Origin: Shewanella psychropiezotolerans
GTDB lineage: Bacteria > Pseudomonadota > Gammaproteobacteria > Enterobacterales > Shewanellaceae
Assembly: GCF_007197555.1 (NCBI RefSeq)
Contig: NZ_CP041614.1
Coordinates: forward strand, 2,782,001 to 2,846,000
Reading direction: 5' to 3'
Length of the DNA stretch: 64,000 nt
Shown: positions 8,621 through 19,110 of the stretch, piece after piece
Layout: every line of letters begins with the position of its first letter
Position numbering within the stretch: the stretch's first letter is position 1
Translations under genes and position numbers: made by a program
The notes under the pieces: generated by a model
Told to the model about the DNA's origin: nothing
The model's input: the letters and a program-made list of their open reading frames with translations, nothing else
Databases searched by the model: none

Positions 8621-9742
8621 ATGTTGAAGCAAGTGACTCCTTTAGTTCTTATTGCCGCCGTTACCGCGTGTAGCTCGCCTGTCGATAGAAGGCAGGCCAA
8701 TGGCGGTGATGAGTATACCAACGTACTCGTTGAATCGGCTTTAATTATACCCGAAGGCCTTAATACGCCGGTATACAGTAAAGAGTTCGATATTCCTAAA
8801 CCAGGTAGCAAAGCTAACGCGAGCCTGGTGGGTAAGCAGCTGGATATTCGCCCACCTCTTCAGGTTTTACCTATGGCTGAGGGGACCCATGTAGAGGAAG
8901 GCAGTGACAACATTAAAATTGTCGTAGAAGCTATCGATAGTGATATCGAACTAAAAAATGAACTGTTCGACGTGATCAAAGATTATTTAGCGAGTAAATC
9001 AATCGCTATTCTTAACGAAGATTTTGACAAAGGTTTGATTGAAACTGATTGGATTGAGAATCAAGAAGTGATCGATTCTAGCTTCTGGGGTAGCGATGAG
9101 ATCTATACCCTGCGTCAACGTTATGAATTTAATATCGATGTTCGTCCACACGGCCGTAGTGGTAACTTGATGATCGATCTTATCGATCATCAAGAGAGCT
9201 TTGATGGTAAGCAACAAGACATCATACTGAGCGGCGAAGATAAGCGAAGATACACTATCGATATGCTGAACAATGCCGTTGCGTATATGAGTATCAAACG
9301 TAATCAATCGATCAAAGCCAAGCGTCTGCGGGAAAGTCTCGGTATTGACGTGAATATAGTGAAAGGCACCGGCTCTGAGGTCGAAGGAGAAGACCTTGTT
9401 GCTTCATACTGGTTAGCAGAAGCCCCGTTCAAAAGAACTTGGGATCGCTTGCGTATCGTTTTGCCTGAGATGGGCTTTGAGGTTGTCGATATGGACAGCA
9501 ATAAGGGTCTTTACTATATCAATGTTACCGATGATTCTGGCTTTTGGAGTTCGCTTTGGAATGAAAAAGAGCTACCCGTAGAAGAAGGCTCTTACCGCAT
9601 GATACTGGAAGATGACACTAATGCTGATAAGACTCGCATCTATCTGCGTGATTCATCGGACAAGCCATTAACTAATGAGGTTGTTGAAGCTGTTTATGAT
9701 GGTTTCTCTGAACTGATGCAGGAAGATCGCAAGATTCGTTAA
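8621..9742 (+). CDS. bamC: Outer-membrane assembly lipoprotein BamC
   Basis: The 373-residue lipoprotein has the signal MLKQVTPLVLIAAVTAC, with acylated Cys17, and is a component of the BAM complex that inserts beta-barrels. After an unstructured N-terminal stretch come two helix-grip domains (about residues 95-215 and 260-370), as in NlpB/BamC. Coupling to dapA is the usual gammaproteobacterial arrangement. It ends at a strong terminator. No defects are seen. Confidence 0.9.
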   Translation: MLKQVTPLVLIAAVTACSSPVDRRQANGGDEYTNVLVESALIIPEGLNTPVYSKEFDIPKPGSKANASLVGKQLDIRPPLQVLPMAEGTHVEEGSDNIKIVVEAIDSDIELKNELFDVIKDYLASKSIAILNEDFDKGLIETDWIENQEVIDSSFWGSDEIYTLRQRYEFNIDVRPHGRSGNLMIDLIDHQESFDGKQQDIILSGEDKRRYTIDMLNNAVAYMSIKRNQSIKAKRLRESLGIDVNIVKGTGSEVEGEDLVASYWLAEAPFKRTWDRLRIVLPEMGFEVVDMDSNKGLYYINVTDDSGFWSSLWNEKELPVEEGSYRMILEDDTNADKTRIYLRDSSDKPLTNEVVEAVYDGFSELMQEDRKIR

Positions 9743-9763
9743 GCTTATTGGTTGAAGCATTGC

Positions 9764-9792
9764 AAAAAAGGAGGCATTTAGCCTCCTTTTTT
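9764..9792 (+). terminator. Terminator of dapA-bamC
   Basis: AAAAAAGGAGGC/GCCTCCTTTTTT with a 5-base loop forms a perfect stem with built-in A and T tracts, 21 bases after bamC. Confidence 0.9.
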
Positions 9793-10020
9793 ATTGTTTT
9801 AATTTTGACATATTAGTGACTTCTGTATCGCAACTATCCCTCACACTCCACTATCCAATCTCACTAGTTAGCATTAAGTTCTACAAAAATTAGACAGGGC
9901 TTAAACTATTCTCTGTTGTTAACCCTATGTATCAATTGTAAGTAAAGGTAAAACCCCTTGAAGCACTGTGATCTATGGGTAAACTATCTGCATAAAAATA
10001 AGTGGTATTTTGGTGATTTG

Positions 10021-11105
10021 ATGAAAAAAATAATAATATTGTTAATGCTCTTGCCTCTTGCTTGGTTTATCTATCAGCAAGTTGTAACTGAGAGCCTTTC
10101 TGTGGGTAAGAAACAGAGACCCATGGCTAACGTCGTGGTGGCTAAGGCGACGATTGAGCCTATTAGGGACGAAGTAGAGGCATTGGGGACCAGTAAGGCC
10201 AATGAGTCGATAACCGTCACTCCGAAAGTCACCGAGGTGGCAACCAAGATCAACTTCGAAGACGGTGATATTGTCAAAAAAGGCCGTTTACTGGTTCAAC
10301 TTCAGGACAGAGAGCAGAGGGCCAGGGTGAAAGTCGCCAAGGTACGTGTCAGTGACCATATACGTGAATTGGACAGGATACGCTCTCTGGTCACCAGTCA
10401 GACCATTGCAGAGCTCGAACGTGATAGATTACAAACCTTGATTGATACCGCCAAGGCGGAATTAGAGCAAGCTCAAGCAGCCCTCGCAGACAGGAAGATA
10501 TTAGCGCCCTTCAATGGTCGGTTAGGCTTGCGTCAAGTCAGTGTTGGCAGCCTGTTGACCCCAGGAACTGTGATTACTACCTTAGATGATATCTCTGTGA
10601 TCAAGTTGGATTTCTCTGTGCCTGAGCGCTTCTTGCGATCTCTTGCTATAGGTAAAACTGTCGAAGCCAGTGCGGTAGCATTTCCGGGTGAACTGCTCAC
10701 AGGTAAGGTGATATCCATTGACAGCCGGATCAATCCGACCACTCGAGCCGTTACCGTCAGAGCCGAGCTCCCCAATCCAGACCATCGCTTGATGCCGGGT
10801 ATGTTGATGAAAGTCGCCTTGATCCAACAGAGTCGTGAAGCCCTTATTTTGCCCGAGTCGGCGATCATCCCAATTCAGGACCGGCATTATGTCTATCTGG
10901 TCAACGATGAAAATGTCATCGTTCGCCGTCAGGTTACCTTAGGTTTGCGTAAGCGTGGTTGGGTCGAAGTACTTGATGGGGTCAAGATAGATGAACAGGT
11001 GGTTATTCGGGGATCTTGAAGGTTAGGCCCGGGGACAAGGTAAAGGTTCAGTTTAGTGAGCGTTTTAGTTTTCTTAAAGAAGCTAAGGTTGGGCCAACTG
11101 CATGA
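10021..11105 (+). pseudogene. RND efflux periplasmic adaptor, C-terminal frameshift
   Basis: The gene encodes a membrane-fusion protein: an N-terminal membrane anchor (MKKIIILLMLLPLAWFIY), a lipoyl/hairpin region (VTPKVTEVATKINFEDGDIVKKG, with a coiled coil around residues 85-150) and beta-barrel domains. It would link the RND pump encoded next to an outer-membrane channel. As read, the frame stops early at 11019 after a run of four G (11009-11012). One added G extends it to 361 residues, ending KVGPTA, with its TGA overlapping the permease ATG (ATGA). That overlap supports the longer frame as the true gene. Losing only about 29 C-terminal residues might leave some function. Confidence 0.88.
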
Positions 11106-14100
11106 TGTTAACCGACCTTTCTGTTAAGCGTCCTGTCTTCGCTTCGGTGATCAGCATATTGCTTATTGCCTTTGGCTTAGTGGCGTTCGACAAGTTACCC
11201 TTGAGAGAATACCCCAATATCGATCCGCCAGTGGTGTCGATACAGACAAATTATCGCGGAGCCAGTGCCTCTGTGGTCGAAAGCCGCATCACTCAGCTGG
11301 TGGAAGATAGAATAAGTGGCGTCGAAGGCATACGTCATATCAGCTCCTCGAGCCGTGACGGTCGCTCTACTGTGACCCTGGAGTTCGATGTCGATCGTGA
11401 TATTGAAGCGGCTGCTAATGATATTCGTGACAGAGTATCGGGCCTGTTAAACAATTTACCCGAAGAGGCTGAGCCGCCCGAGGTACAGAAAGCCAATGGC
11501 GGTGATGAGGTGATCATGTGGTTAAACCTGGTTTCAGATCAGATGACCACGTTGCAGCTCACAGATTATGCCCGCCGTTATCTGACCGATCGATTATCCG
11601 TTATCGATGGTGTGGCGAATATTCGCATCGGTGGCGGCAAGGTATACGCCATGCGAATTTGGATCGACAGACAAGCTTTGGCCGCGCGAAATTTAACCGT
11701 AGCTGACATAGAGAAAGTACTGAGATCTGAAAATGTTGAGTTACCTGCGGGCTCGGTGGAGTCCAAAGAGCGACATTTTACTGTGCGCGTCGAGCGTAGC
11801 TTTAGCACTGTGGAAGATTTTTCCAACCTGGTGCTGAGCGAGGGTGATGATGGTTATTTGATCAAGCTTGGGGATGTCGCACGAGTAGAAATAGGCTCCG
11901 AAGAGGAGCGTATCATGTTCAGGGGGAACCGCGAGGCCATGATAGGCCTTGGGGTCTCAAAACAATCCACGGCCAACACCTTAGATGTGTCGAGGGCGAC
12001 TAATGCCTTAGTGGATGAGCTGAACCCGACCTTACCCGCAGGTATGGAGATAAAGCGCTCCTATGACAGCTCAGTGTTTATCGAGGCTTCGGTGAAGGAG
12101 GTGTATCAGACTCTGTTTATCGCCATGTTCTTGGTTATCATCGTCATCTATCTGTTTCTCGGTAGTGTGCGCGCCATGTTGATCCCAGCGTTGACCGTAC
12201 CTGTGTCCCTGATGGCAACGTTTATCGTGCTCTACGCCCTGGGCTACACTATTAACCTACTGACCTTACTGGCGATGATCTTGGCCATCGGCATGGTGGT
12301 GGATGATGCCATCGTGGTGCTGGAGAATATTCACCGCCGAATAGAGGAGGGGGATTCGCCATTAAAGGCGGCCTACCTTGGTTCTCGTGAGGTAGCGTTT
12401 GCTGTTGTCGCCACCACTCTAGTGCTGATCGCAGTCTTTATGCCGATCACGTTTCTCGAAGGTGACATAGGTAAACTATTTAAAGAGTTTGCCGTGACTA
12501 TGAGCGCCGCCGTTATTTTCTCGAGCCTGGTCGCCCTGACTCTGAGTCCCATGATGTGCTCTAAATTGCTCAAACCCGCAGGGAATGATCCTTGGTTGGT
12601 TCGCAAGGTCGATGCCGGTATGAGCCATGTCTCAGACAAGTATCGTCAGTTGTTGACCAAGGCCATGTCCCACCCGGTGATCGTGACCTCGCTAATAGTG
12701 GTCGCACTTGGCTCAAGCATGGTCTTGTTTACGTTGGTGCCTCAGGAGTTTGCTCCAAGAGAGGACAGGGGCTCGATGTTTCTTATCGTCAATGGTCCTC
12801 AAGGTGCGAGTTTCGAGTATATTGAGTCCTATATGGATGAGATCGAAACACGTCTGATGCCCTTGGTAGACAGTGGGGATATCAAGCGACTCTTGATCAG
12901 GGCGCCGAGAAGTTTCGGCAGCAGTGCAGATTTCTCTAACGGCATGGCCATCATAGTATTGGAAGATTGGGCGGTGCGTAGAAGCGCAGCAGAGATAACC
13001 ACTGACATACGAGGGCGACTGTCCGATCTCGCTGGGATCAGGGCCTTTCCTGTGATGAGGCAAGCTTTCGGCCGTGGTGTCGGCAAACCGGTTCAATTTG
13101 TGCTTGGTGGGCCAAGCTACGAGGAATTAGCCAGATGGCGGGACATTATTCTGGAAAAAGCCAAAGAAAACCCGAACCTTGTTGGATTGGATCATGATTA
13201 TCAGGAGACTAAACCTCAACTTAGGGTGATCATAGATAAAGACAGAGCAGCCGATCTGGGAGTCTCCATCTCTCACATTGGTAGAACATTAGAGTCTATG
13301 CTGGGATCACGTCTGGTCACTACCTTCATGCGAGATGGCAAGGAATATGATGTCATCATAGAGGGCAATCGAGAAAATCAAAATACCGCCAGAGATCTGG
13401 AGAACATCTATGTTCGCTCGGACAGAAGTCAGGCCTTGATCCCCTTGTCAAACCTGGTGAGTGTCGAAGAGTTTGCCGATGCCAGTAGGCTAAATCGTTA
13501 TAATCGTATGCGAGCTATCACCTTAGAGGCAAACCTTGCGGAGGGGTACAGCCTAGGTGAGGCGCTGGACTACCTCAATGAGCTTTCCGATACGTATCTG
13601 CCCGCCGAGGCGGTCATCAGTTATAAGGGCCAGTCACTGGATTATCAAAATTCGGGGAGCTCCATGTACTTCGTGTTTGCCTTGGCTTTAGGCATCGTAT
13701 TTTTAGTATTGGCGGCTCAGTTCGAAAGCTTTATTCATCCCATGGTGATCATGCTCACAGTGCCATTGGCAACGCTTGGTGCTCTTATTGGACTCTATTT
13801 AACCGATCAGAGCCTCAACATCTACAGCCAGATAGGTATCATCATGTTGGTGGGGTTAGCGGCCAAGAATGGCATCTTGATTGTCGAGTTTGCTAACCAG
13901 CTAAGGGACAGGGGACTCGAGTTTGAACAGGCCATTATACAAGCCGCCTCTCAGCGACTCAGGCCTATACTGATGACGGGGATCACCACAGCTGCTGGCG
14001 CGATCCCACTGGTTTTGGCTCAAGGGGCTGGCGCCGAGACTCGATTCGTCATAGGTGTGGTGGTGTTATCGGGTATTTTGGTTGCCACCTTATTCACCTT

Positions 14101-14194
14101 GTTGGTGATCCCCGTGGCCTATTCTCTGTTTGCCCGCAACTCGAGTTCTCCCGAGGCCGTGGCGCGGGCATTGGAGATCGAGTTAGAAAAGTAA
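11102..14194 (+). CDS. RND-family efflux permease
   Basis: The 1030-residue AcrB/HAE-type pump has the expected twelve membrane segments, two large periplasmic loops, and the family stretch ILAIGMVVDDAIVVLENIH, whose Asp-Asp pair lies in the proton-relay helix TM4. It exports hydrophobic or amphiphilic compounds using proton-motive force. The substrate cannot be read from sequence. It is translationally coupled to its adaptor (ATGA overlap). No outer-membrane channel or regulator gene is adjacent, so a TolC-like partner must be encoded elsewhere. Confidence 0.93.
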   Translation: MMLTDLSVKRPVFASVISILLIAFGLVAFDKLPLREYPNIDPPVVSIQTNYRGASASVVESRITQLVEDRISGVEGIRHISSSSRDGRSTVTLEFDVDRDIEAAANDIRDRVSGLLNNLPEEAEPPEVQKANGGDEVIMWLNLVSDQMTTLQLTDYARRYLTDRLSVIDGVANIRIGGGKVYAMRIWIDRQALAARNLTVADIEKVLRSENVELPAGSVESKERHFTVRVERSFSTVEDFSNLVLSEGDDGYLIKLGDVARVEIGSEEERIMFRGNREAMIGLGVSKQSTANTLDVSRATNALVDELNPTLPAGMEIKRSYDSSVFIEASVKEVYQTLFIAMFLVIIVIYLFLGSVRAMLIPALTVPVSLMATFIVLYALGYTINLLTLLAMILAIGMVVDDAIVVLENIHRRIEEGDSPLKAAYLGSREVAFAVVATTLVLIAVFMPITFLEGDIGKLFKEFAVTMSAAVIFSSLVALTLSPMMCSKLLKPAGNDPWLVRKVDAGMSHVSDKYRQLLTKAMSHPVIVTSLIVVALGSSMVLFTLVPQEFAPREDRGSMFLIVNGPQGASFEYIESYMDEIETRLMPLVDSGDIKRLLIRAPRSFGSSADFSNGMAIIVLEDWAVRRSAAEITTDIRGRLSDLAGIRAFPVMRQAFGRGVGKPVQFVLGGPSYEELARWRDIILEKAKENPNLVGLDHDYQETKPQLRVIIDKDRAADLGVSISHIGRTLESMLGSRLVTTFMRDGKEYDVIIEGNRENQNTARDLENIYVRSDRSQALIPLSNLVSVEEFADASRLNRYNRMRAITLEANLAEGYSLGEALDYLNELSDTYLPAEAVISYKGQSLDYQNSGSSMYFVFALALGIVFLVLAAQFESFIHPMVIMLTVPLATLGALIGLYLTDQSLNIYSQIGIIMLVGLAAKNGILIVEFANQLRDRGLEFEQAIIQAASQRLRPILMTGITTAAGAIPLVLAQGAGAETRFVIGVVVLSGILVATLFTLLVIPVAYSLFARNSSSPEAVARALEIELEK

Positions 14195-14230
14195 GCCCAG
14201 TGAGCTATCTTAGCTAATTAAGCGTGCTAA

Positions 14231-14258
14231 GCCAGTCAGCAATCTGACTGGCTTTTTT
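14231..14258 (+). terminator. Terminator of the RND operon
   Basis: GCCAGTCAG/CTGACTGGC with a CAAT loop is followed by six T, about 37 bases past the permease stop. Confidence 0.9.
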
Positions 14259-14342
14259 ATTCTTTTCAATTGAAACCTCTGCTCATAAACTTTTGTCTCA
14301 AGAACGGGTATCACTGCTATAAATAGATAAGAGGTGACTGAG

Positions 14343-15137
14343 ATGAAGTCGTTCCTGTACAAATATTTATGCGCTATTGCCTATAGTTTGTCGCTTTTCT
14401 TAGTGACAATCCCTCTGGCCATTTCTGTAGAAAATCCAGTGGTAGCAGAGCCGACAGAGCATATACTGATCCTTGGAGTTCCCCTAGATCGCCCTCCCTA
14501 TGTGGTTGGAGATGGCGGCATAGAGGTCGACATATTAAGACAAGCCTTGCAATTGCAAGGTTATAAGGTTGAAGTGCACAAGTTTTCTCATCTCAGGTTA
14601 CAGAGAGAACTGGAGAAAGGAAGAATTGACATCAGCTCCAGATACATGGCACAGAATGACAATATTGCCTTATCTCTGGCCTATATCACTTTCTATGATG
14701 TGATCTTCACTAAGACCAGCCTTGGACTGACAATCGATTCATGGGCCGACTTGAATGGTAAAACCTTTCTTGGCTGGCATGGATTCGAAGATGATCTGGG
14801 TGATGATTTCAAACAAGTCTATCGGGAAAATACCCACCTCTGGGATGGCTTAGTCTCTCAAGAGGAGCAGTGCCTGCACTTTTGGAAAGGCATGGCCGAT
14901 GCCATCATACTCGATATCAATATCTTTAACTGGTATCGCAAGACCTTAGGCCTACAGGGGATCGACACCTCGGCGCCGATATCCATGCATCATCTGTTGC
15001 CTGAAGGTGTTTCTTATCAGGCAGGCTTTAGGGATAGCAAGGTCAGAGATGCTTTCGATAAGGGAATCGCCGAGCTCAAAGAAAGTGGCAGTTATCAAGA
15101 CATCATAGAGAGTTATACTCAAGTGGATACTAAATAG
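14343..15137 (+). CDS. Periplasmic solute-binding protein (SBP_bac_3-like)
   Basis: This secreted protein of about 264 residues has a hydrophobic N-terminal signal (residues 1-30). Its fold pattern is that of family-3 solute-binding proteins (LGVPLDRPPYVVGDGGIEVDI near the mature start, and repeated D/E-rich lobes). The ATG at 14343 has an AGAGGTG ribosome site 6 bases upstream, so the GTG 9 bases earlier is less likely. No ABC permease is adjacent. Such orphan binding proteins often feed a chemoreceptor or a distant transporter. The ligand is unknown, and the divergence from amino-acid binders is large. Confidence 0.75.
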   Translation: MKSFLYKYLCAIAYSLSLFLVTIPLAISVENPVVAEPTEHILILGVPLDRPPYVVGDGGIEVDILRQALQLQGYKVEVHKFSHLRLQRELEKGRIDISSRYMAQNDNIALSLAYITFYDVIFTKTSLGLTIDSWADLNGKTFLGWHGFEDDLGDDFKQVYRENTHLWDGLVSQEEQCLHFWKGMADAIILDINIFNWYRKTLGLQGIDTSAPISMHHLLPEGVSYQAGFRDSKVRDAFDKGIAELKESGSYQDIIESYTQVDTK

Positions 15138-15637
15138 CTGTGCCTGTCTTTGATATGTACTTTCTTTTGTACGGGTAATTTTTATAGTGTTTGGTATCCT
15201 GTGGTTCAGCACTATAATATTTCCTAGCTTCCTAGCTTCCTAGCTTCCTAGCTTCCTAGCTTCCTAGCTTCCTAGCTTCCTAGCTTCCTAGCTTCTTACA
15301 AACTTCCTCAGGTTCGACCTCTGTACCTTCTTATCTCATTGCTCTCGATCATTGTCGACCTTTACTTGCCAAAACCTATAAATCTCGTTAATAACATGTT
15401 GCATTATTGTATATCGTATATTTTATGTGTTAGTTTAGTTTTTGGTGATTAATCGAATGATTTGTGTTCAATCATTATCGCGTTGACTCAAACTGATTGT
15501 TAATTGACAAGCAAATATCACTAGCACGACTAGTAAAAGCGGCATGGGCAATTCGTTCTAAAGTCGCAGAACAGAAATCGTGGCATCAGCAGTGGCCCGT
15601 CACGTTACTTTATCCTGATAAAAACGAGAATATAACA
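15138..15637. other. 500-base intergenic region with microsatellite
   Basis: No credible gene lies here. The region holds the octamer repeat at 15221-15295 and AT-rich promoter-like DNA (15380-15480) upstream of the M43 protease. An in-frame upstream start at 15497 exists but would bury the signal peptide. Confidence 0.6.
15221..15295. repeat. Octanucleotide microsatellite (TTCCTAGC)9
   Basis: Nine perfect head-to-tail copies of TTCCTAGC plus three bases. Each copy contains CTAG, a tetranucleotide usually rare in enterobacteria and relatives. It lies about 340 bases upstream of the secreted protease start and 84 bases past the solute-binding protein gene, so it is intergenic. Confidence 0.97.
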
Positions 15638-18600
15638 ATGATAAAAACCATTAAAGGTGGTGCTATCTTAACTGCGCTGACCCTGTGTGCAAGTTTGCCT
15701 ATTGGGCATGCTTGGGCCGGGTTGTCGGTCAATAAGATAAGCCAAGCCAATAGCAATCAACAAAAAAATACCATGTCGACTCATCTAAAGTCCGGAGGTC
15801 AGGTATGTGGTACTGACAGCAATGGACAGACTTGGGTGCCGAGTCCAAATGAAGGATTATTTTTCGGTTCAACTTCATCACAATCACAATTACAAGCTCA
15901 GTCAAAATCTTTATCTAGTCCTGCTAGTTTCTCTGTGGGAGTACAATCTATCGGTAATGCCGATCAGGGCGAGTATATCGTCCCTGTGGTATTTCACGTC
16001 TATGGCGCAATACACAACTGTGATACCGGTGGCTCTTGTGTACCAGACAGTCTAATTGCCAATGCGCTAAAGAGATCAAACGAAGATTTTCAGGGACTCA
16101 ATACCTTAGATGGGCCTATTGCCAGTCAATTTCAAGCGATAAGAGAGAACATGAATGTCGAGTTTGTGCTTGCACAAATCGATCCTTGGGGAAACCCAAC
16201 TAACGGCATAGTCAGGCATGGTGAAGCCACGGGTTACGGCAATTATGACGCGCCGAACGATGCCGCTAGAGACGCGAAAAATGCCGAGATTTCCGGGGAT
16301 GCCTGGGATAACTATCGCTACATGAACATCTATATCATGAATGATTTAGATGGGGATGGCGCCACCAATAACTCAGGTGTTGCCTGGTATCCAACCACAT
16401 CTATGTCTGACTCAGGCCTGGCTCGAGTGGTCTATAACGGTGCTTATTTAGGCACCAACACAGATGAAAATTTTCGCTCGATTTTGACTCATGAGTTTGG
16501 CCATTGGCTTAACTTACCCCATGTATTTGACGGTGCTCAGTGTAATACAGATAACGAAATTTTCTGTTCTCATTCGGGAGACCGAGTCTGTGATACGCCC
16601 CAGATGAGTAGTCAATCTATGGCCAATAATGCGCAAAATTGCCTTGGGCAGGCGACTAATACTGAAAACTTCATGCACTACACCGACAATTACGCCATGT
16701 TTACTCAGCAACAGGCTCAGCGTATGTACGGTGCCTTGAATCATCCGGCTCGCAAGACGCTGTGGACAGATGATAACTTAATCTCTGTGGGACTCAGTGC
16801 CTATACATCCAATTTTCCACATAACTGGGATGGTTCGGGTGTCGATGCACCACCAGAAGGTGCGGTATTGATGGAGTTACTTGGGTTGTCGGCCTTAAAG
16901 GGAGAGATCAACACTTATACTATCGATCTGCCTGTGGGCACCGAGGTGGTGGCCGTTTATCTGGATGGTTTCTCTGAAGATCCCGATTTGTACTTGAGGT
17001 ACGGTCAGGCGCCGAGTTATGACGGTACTAACTGGACTTATGACCTTCACTCTTTTAGCTCTGCTGGCACCCCGAGTTTATTGGTCTTGTCGGTCCTAAG
17101 ACCACAGGGACGTACCACATCACCATAGATGCTTTTTCGGCCTATACCAATGCCAGATTGATCATCGTTTCGATGGACGATCCTACCCTGTGTAACGGTT
17201 GTGAGCGTGTCACTGCAATCGAAGAAACTAAGCTTGCGGCGCTTAAAGGCTCTGCACCTAAGCACTTTAGTTTCACAGTGCCTAATGATGCCACTCGTGT
17301 CATGGTTGAGATCCCTGCAGGTTATGGCAGTACCCTTCAAGGAGGGCCTGATCCGGATCTGTATGTTAGCCGTGATATCATTCCGACGACCTCAGTTGCC
17401 GATTGTAAGCCCTTTGCAGCGCCGGGGTTAAGAGAAGTTTGTGAATTTACTGGGGCCGACCTCGGTGGCACTTATAATATCATGATCGATGCATTTCTCG
17501 ACTACAGTGAGGTGACACTTAAAGCCGTTTATGATCATCCTGTAAGCGCTAATGCGCTGCCAACGGCTCAAGCCAACGGACCCTACTCGGCAACCTTGGG
17601 CGCAGGCATCAATTTCTCAAGTAATGGATCAGTAGATTCAGACGGTTCGATTGTCAGCTACAGTTGGGATTTTGGTGACGGCAATACCAGTAATCAAGCC
17701 AATCCTGTTCATACCTACGGATCTGCTGCGACATTTAGTGTGACCCTGACAGTTACCGACGATCTCGGTGGTATAGGCAGCGTAGCCACGACGGTGGTCA
17801 TCAGCAACTCAGGTCTTGTGGAGCTGAAAAATGCTCTACCTCAGTCAGGAATCTCGGCGAACACAGGTGACTTTGCTAAGTTTTTCATCAATGTCCCTGC
17901 TGGAGCGACCAATCTTGTGATCAAGATAAGCGGTGGCAGCGGTGATGCCGATCTCTATACTCAATCTGGCGCAGAGCCCACCGATAGCAGTTACGTATGT
18001 AGACCTTATGTGGGGGCAACAGTGAGACTTGTACTGAAACCGCTCCGGCAGAAGGACTCTGGTACGTGAATCTTAAGGCCTACAGTACCTTTGCCGATGT
18101 GACCGTGGTGGCAAGTTTTGATAGCGGAACGGCTAATGCCGCGCCGATTGCCAATGCCAATGGTGGCTATGCGGGCTATGCGGGCTATGCGGGCAATGTG
18201 GCTCAAGCTATTAGTTTCTCAAGTCAAGGCTCTAGTGATGCTGATGGGACAATAGCGAGTTATGAGTGGAATTTCGGTGACGGCAGTGTCAGTAGTCAAG
18301 CCAATCCAAGCCACGCATATTCGGCGGCGGGTAACTATACGGTTACCCTGACGGTTACCGATGATGGCGGCTTAAGCGATATCAGTACCACGACGGCCAC
18401 TGTCAGTGCCACGCAAAATATAGCCCCCACAGCCGCGGCCAACGGACCCTATGCCGGAGATGTGAACGCTAATATTAGCTTCTCTAGTCAAGGCTCCAGT
18501 GATGCCGACGGTACTATCGCCAGCTACAGTTGGGCGTTCGGTGATGGTAGCACCAGCACTCAAGCTAACCCAAGTCATGCCTACGCAAGTTCCGGCAGCT

Positions 18601-19019
18601 ATACAGTGTCTCTGACGGTGACCGACAATCTCGGTGCCATAGGCACCAGTGTTGCCGATGTTACAGTCTCGAGCGTACCTAGCAATGGTTTGGTTAATGC
18701 GTGTGGTACTCAAGGGGCGGTGGATTATCTTGAGGTACAATCGGCCAGCCCAATTTGTGTCACATCGGGCAGTGATATGTATTTCTACTTCTACGCCGAT
18801 GGGTTGAGTAAAACCGTTATCCGTACTCAACACGGCGGCGGTGATGTGGCGCTCTATTACAGTAACTCAGGTTGGCCGAGTAGCTCATCCTATACTCAGA
18901 TATCAAACACTTCAGGTAATACTGAAACGATCACGGTTAATGGGCTGGCAAATGGCTGGCACTACATCATGGTTGGCGGTAGCCATTCGGGTGTGACGCT
19001 TAAGGTCGATATGCAGTAA
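15638..19019 (+). pseudogene. Secreted M43 zinc metalloprotease with PKD domains, two frameshifts
   Basis: The ATG at 15638 opens a signal peptide (cleavage near GHAWA). The catalytic domain carries the pappalysin-type motif THEFGHWLNLPH (HExxHxxxxxH) followed by a cysteine-rich segment and a downstream methionine turn (NFMHYTDNYAMF). Then come PPC-like beta domains, three PKD domains (each with a W-x-FGDG core, near 17570-17810, 18135-18415 and 18425-18670) and a C-terminal PPC-like domain. The frame breaks near 17088-17093 and at a G5 run (18012-18016). One base at each site restores 1127 residues. A likely extracellular protein-degrading enzyme. The break status is unresolved. Confidence 0.85.
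18165..18194 (+). repeat. Triplicated 9-bp unit in the protease gene
   Basis: GGCTATGCG occurs three times in a row, giving Gly-Tyr-Ala three times just inside the second PKD domain. The period is a multiple of 3, so copy changes would alter only the linker length. Confidence 0.9.
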
Positions 19020-19045
19020 TGTCTGTACAATACCGGTAAATCCGA

Positions 19046-19078
19046 AACCGGCATGGTTCACCATGCCGGTTTTTTTTA
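19046..19078 (+). terminator. Terminator of the M43 protease gene
   Basis: AAACCGGCATGGT/ACCATGCCGGTTT forms a 13-bp perfect stem with a 2-base loop and eight T, 27 bases past the stop. It is convergent with the next operon. Confidence 0.92.
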
Positions 19079-19110
19079 CGCTATTTTTCTTGTATAAGCA
19101 TAAGCCGGTG

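Noticed and set aside
12713..13096. Minus-strand 127-codon frame
   Set aside because: Shadow of the RND permease gene.
15221..15295. CRISPR-like or attachment-site array
   Set aside because: An 8-base unit without spacers is a simple microsatellite.
18372..18833. Minus-strand 153-codon frame
   Set aside because: Antisense to PKD repeats; its regular appearance comes from the repeats on the other strand.
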